Below, in pieces: positions 23,421 to 25,488 of a stretch of 25,488 nt of DNA. Each line of letters opens with the position of its first letter. Position 1 is the stretch's first letter. The notes under the pieces are model-generated. The model was not told where the DNA came from. It was given only the letters and a program-made list of their open reading frames with translations, and made no database searches. Position numbers and translations under genes: made by a program. This stretch comes from CAYVQE01 sp964633205 (GTDB taxonomy: Bacteria > Myxococcota > B64-G9), in contig CAZWFN010000092.1 in NCBI GenBank assembly GCA_964633205.1, positions 1 to 25,488 of the forward strand, read 5' to 3'.

Positions 23421-23879
23421 TCAGGCGGCCCGGGGCAGCAGGCCGGCCAGCGCCTGTTCGGACACCAGGCCCAGCTGGCGTTGCAGCGGCCGGCCGCCGT
23501 CGAACACCATCACGGTGGGGATGCTCTGGATGCCCAGCCGGCCGGCCACCCGCGGGCTGGACTGGGTGTCGAGCTTGGCCACCAGGGCCCGGCCCTGCTG
23601 GCTGCGGGCCACTGCATCGACGGCCGGTGCCATGGCGCGGCAGGGCCCGCACCAGGGGGCCCAGAAGTCGACCAGCACCGGCAGCGGCGCCCGGGCGATG
23701 AAATCATCGAAGCTCTGATCGGTCAGCTCCAGCGGGCGGTCGGGCGGGACCAGATCGGCCTGGCAGGAACCGCACACCGGCCCGGCGACCAGCCGCTCCA
23801 GCGCCACCGCGTTGCGCTGGCCGCAGCGGGCACAGGGGATCAGCAAACGACCATTGGAATATACGAGCTTCTCCGCCAT
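23421..23879 (-). CDS. trxC: Thioredoxin with N-terminal zinc ribbon (thioredoxin 2 type)
   Basis: A 152-residue cytoplasmic disulfide reductase. The N-terminal zinc ribbon has C16-x-x-C19 and C36-x-x-C39. The thioredoxin fold follows with WCGPC (active cysteines 77 and 80) and the cis-proline in SIPT. This is the layout of E. coli thioredoxin 2, which is linked to oxidative stress. The ATG at 23879 has GGGAGG 6 nt upstream. It lies 86 nt after the rubredoxin gene, with an inverted repeat and a weak promoter in the gap, so it may be transcribed both from the Rrf2 promoter and alone. Confidence 0.92.
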   Translation of the reverse strand: MAEKLVYSNGRLLIPCARCGQRNAVALERLVAGPVCGSCQADLVPPDRPLELTDQSFDDFIARAPLPVLVDFWAPWCGPCRAMAPAVDAVARSQQGRALVAKLDTQSSPRVAGRLGIQSIPTVMVFDGGRPLQRQLGLVSEQALAGLLPRAA

Positions 23880-23904
23880 GTCCGGCCTCCCGCGCTGCAG
23901 CGTT

Positions 23905-23931
23905 CGCCGAAACGAACTTAATCATTCGGCG
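23905..23931. promoter_or_regulatory. Inverted repeat upstream of the thioredoxin gene
   Basis: CGCCGAA, 13 nt, TTCGGCG is perfect, and a second dyad, GTTCG-N6-CGAAC (23902-23917), overlaps it. The spacer is AT-rich in an otherwise GC-rich region. A weak minus-strand promoter (TTGCCC, 16 bp, TAAGTT) overlaps it. It is a candidate operator or RNA hairpin. Confidence 0.4.
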
Positions 23932-23965
23932 CGCCGGGGCAAGCCTGGACACGGCGGCTGCGGGC

Positions 23966-24127
23966 TCAGTCGGTCTTCTCGAACAGGGTCTTGTCCGCCC
24001 CGCACATGGGACAGACCCAGTCCTCGGGCAGATCCTCGAAGGCGGTGCCGGCAGCGACGCCGCTGTCCGGATCGCCCTTGGCCGGGTCGTAGACATAACC
24101 ACAAACGGTGCAGGTGTACTTGTTCAT
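23966..24127 (-). CDS. Rubredoxin
   Basis: A 53-residue iron protein that carries one electron, often for peroxide or superoxide detoxification. Both iron knuckles are clear: CTVCGY near the start (C6, C9) and CPMCG near the end (C39, C42), with the usual YVYDPAKGDPDSG and FEDLPEDWVCP between. The length is typical. The ATG at 24127 follows GGAGG by about 7 nt. It lies 36 nt after the Rrf2 regulator stop and is probably in the same transcript. No rubrerythrin or superoxide reductase partner is in the window. Confidence 0.96.
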   Translation of the reverse strand: MNKYTCTVCGYVYDPAKGDPDSGVAAGTAFEDLPEDWVCPMCGADKTLFEKTD

Positions 24128-24163
24128 CGGTCGCCCTCCGGCTGGTTGCTGCCGCCACCCGGC

Positions 24164-24592
24164 TCAGACCAGCCAGGCGTCGCGCTCGCCGCGATCCGAC
24201 TCGAGCAGATCGGCCAACGAGGTCGATTCGAGCACGGCGTAGAGATCGCGTTCGGCTTGTTGAAAACGATGGCGCATCAAGCAGTTTCCGTTGGCCTTGC
24301 AGCCCCGGGTGGCCCGCAGGCAATCGTAGAGCGGCTCGTCGGCTTCGACCGCCCGGATCACCTCGGCGATGGTGATCGCCTCGGGACCGCGCGCCAGGCA
24401 GAAACCACCGCGCTTGCCGCGGGTCGAGCGCACCAGACCGCTGCGGGCCAGCTTCTGGAACACCTTGGCCAGGTAGCTCGACGAGACGTTCTGGGCGTTG
24501 GCCATCTCGGAGACCAACAGCTGCCGCGGCCGGCTGACCGCCAGCTGGAAAAGCCCGTGGATGGCCAACTCGGTCGACTTGGATAGCTTCAT
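24164..24592 (-). CDS. Rrf2-family Fe-S transcription regulator
   Basis: A 142-residue winged-HTH regulator. The start MKLSKSTELAIHGLFQLA, the HTH region SEMANAQNVSSSYLAKVFQKLARSGLV and the wing STRGKRGGFCLAR are diagnostic for Rrf2. Cluster ligand candidates are C91, C98 and C104 (C-x6-C-x5-C), close to the IscR and NsrR arrangements, so it likely senses Fe-S status, NO or redox. C65 in the wing is an extra cysteine. No isc/suf genes follow; rubredoxin and thioredoxin do, which favours a redox-stress regulator. Its own promoter region has direct repeats that may be autoregulatory. Confidence 0.93.
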   Translation of the reverse strand: MKLSKSTELAIHGLFQLAVSRPRQLLVSEMANAQNVSSSYLAKVFQKLARSGLVRSTRGKRGGFCLARGPEAITIAEVIRAVEADEPLYDCLRATRGCKANGNCLMRHRFQQAERDLYAVLESTSLADLLESDRGERDAWLV

Positions 24593-24633
24593 ACAAAACT
24601 CCGCATCCGGTTCCAGCAGCGAGAACCCGAAGG

Positions 24634-24690
24634 CGAATCTAGGACAACAGGACGAATCTTGTCAATTGATTTGGCGTTTTCCGGTCAATT
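24634..24690 (-). promoter_or_regulatory. Rrf2-operon promoter with direct repeats
   Basis: TTGACA (24665-24660), 18 bp and TAGATT (24641-24636). Two copies of CGAATCT (24634-24640, 24653-24659) bracket the spacer, and two copies of GTCAATT (24661-24667, 24684-24690) lie at and above the -35. The region around 24660-24715 is locally AT-rich. These are candidate regulator sites. The 155-nt gap up to the next gene holds nothing else. Confidence 0.6.
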
Positions 24691-24748
24691 TTTGCGGCGG
24701 GTTTCTGCTGAGTTACAACCCAGGCGGAAATGCGGTGCTGCCTGCGGC

Positions 24749-25309
24749 TCAGATGCGCAGACCGAAGTGGACGTTTACCGAGTAGTCGTAGCCGAACTCG
24801 CCGGTCAGGTAGTGGCCGCCCACGTCGGCGCCCACCCCGACGGCGAACCAGTCGCCGGCAAAGGGGATCTCGATGCCGCCGCCGGCGCGCACCTGGCCGC
24901 CGGCCTGGGGCTCGAGCTCGGCCGCCACGTCGTCGACATAGGCGCTGGGCGCGGCGGTCAGCATCAGCAGCCCGATCGAGCCCTGGACGTAGAGGTCGAT
25001 GACCGGAATGGCGTCGAAACGGTAGCCCAGCCCGAGCCCGGCGTGCAGCATGTCGGCGCCCTGGCCGCCGGTGAACAGGTGCTGGTAGTCGACCAGCACG
25101 TTGAGGAACAGGATCTGCAGCCGGCCGCGCGCCCCAACGCCGAAGCCGCGGATGGTGCTGGTATCCGAGGACTGGGCCACGCCCACGTTGCCCAGCTCCA
25201 GGTAGGTCCCCTGGGCGTCGAGCTCCAGGGTGAACAGGTCGGCGGCGGCCGGCGAGGCGCACAGCACGGTCGCCAGGGCGAAGAGCGCGATGATCGGGGT
25301 CCGGCGCAT
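24749..25309 (-). CDS. Outer-membrane beta-barrel-like protein
   Basis: A 186-residue exported protein. The signal peptide MRRTPIIALFALATVLCASPAAA ends near residue 23. The mature part alternates polar and hydrophobic residues in strand-sized blocks (LFTLELDAQGTYLEL, FGVGARGRLQILFLNVLVDYQHL, MLHAGLGLGYRF, LYVQGSIGLLML, GGQVRAGGGIEIPF, FAVGVGADVGGHYL, YDYSVNVHFGLRI), as in 8-strand OmpA/OmpW-like barrels. The last residue is Ile, not the classical Phe. The ATG at 25309 has AAGGAG 6 nt upstream. No close family is recognised. Confidence 0.78.
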   Translation of the reverse strand: MRRTPIIALFALATVLCASPAAADLFTLELDAQGTYLELGNVGVAQSSDTSTIRGFGVGARGRLQILFLNVLVDYQHLFTGGQGADMLHAGLGLGYRFDAIPVIDLYVQGSIGLLMLTAAPSAYVDDVAAELEPQAGGQVRAGGGIEIPFAGDWFAVGVGADVGGHYLTGEFGYDYSVNVHFGLRI

Positions 25310-25400
25310 GGTCGTCTCCTTCGGCGGTTTTTGCGGCAGCCGGCCCAGCGGCATACCGGCGGTTGCAAGGCATTCGACGCAGCCGACCGCAGCGGTGTTC

Positions 25401-25430
25401 ATTCTGGCCCGGGCTGGAGCGACCTGTCAA
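25401..25430 (-). promoter_or_regulatory. Promoter of the outer-membrane protein gene
   Basis: TTGACA (25430-25425), 18 bp and CAGAAT (25406-25401). The leader is about 85 nt. The last ~60 bases of the window (25431-25488) show no supported gene. Confidence 0.55.
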
Positions 25431-25488
25431 GGCGCCCCGCTTTGTGAACCAGCGGCCCGGACCCCCCACCCTCCGCCGCCTTCGGCGT

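Overview
The window is very GC-rich, densely packed chromosomal DNA of a Gram-negative, Myxococcota-like (former deltaproteobacterial) bacterium. The signs are lipoprotein signals, an outer-membrane-type protein, a PEGA-domain protein, an FHA protein, a PilZ protein, Cys-rich disulfide repeats, and a giant surface protein ending in a MYXO-CTERM-like tail. The assignment rests on protein style, not on a marker phylogeny. I see no rRNA, tRNA, CRISPR array, insertion sequence or prophage.

Layout, left to right. 1-333: no intact gene, but a probable decayed antitoxin tail. 334-5068 (minus): glycogen/alpha-glucan phosphorylase followed 13 nt later by a beta-CASP metallo-beta-lactamase nuclease whose C-terminal half carries two copies of an unrecognised domain. 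5217-6796 (plus): a TPR protein and a histone-H1-like protein fused to a small HTH domain. 6819-7801 (minus): IF-1 and a small lipoprotein. 7896-9691 (plus): an ABC permease/ATPase pair. 9777-10256 (minus) and 10510-10980 (plus): a divergent pair of unknown envelope proteins. 11011-13204 (minus): pyrI, pyrB and queC. 13295-13941 (plus): a PilZ protein and a divergent cold-shock domain protein. 13978-18134 (minus): a four-gene run of PEGA protein, kelch-type lipoprotein, FHA protein and PHA-system protein. 18438-23393 (plus): a 1651-residue surface protein with a triplicated 228-residue Cys-rich module. 23421-25309 (minus): a zinc-finger thioredoxin, a rubredoxin too short for ordinary ORF listing, an Rrf2-type Fe-S regulator, and a small outer-membrane-type protein.

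Housekeeping functions (glycogen breakdown, translation initiation, pyrimidine synthesis, deazaguanine synthesis) are interspersed with envelope genes. The Rrf2-rubredoxin-thioredoxin cluster looks like a redox/Fe-S stress unit. The PEGA/kelch/FHA operon and the divergently transcribed giant protein share one 303-nt control region and may belong to one surface programme; that is inference.

The most notable observations are: the exact 684-bp triplication with 36 aligned cysteines per full copy; the duplicated domain behind the beta-CASP nuclease; a consistent promoter layout with an 18-bp spacer; a divergent promoter pair that appears leaderless around a perfect dyad; and hairpins that place stop codons in their loops.
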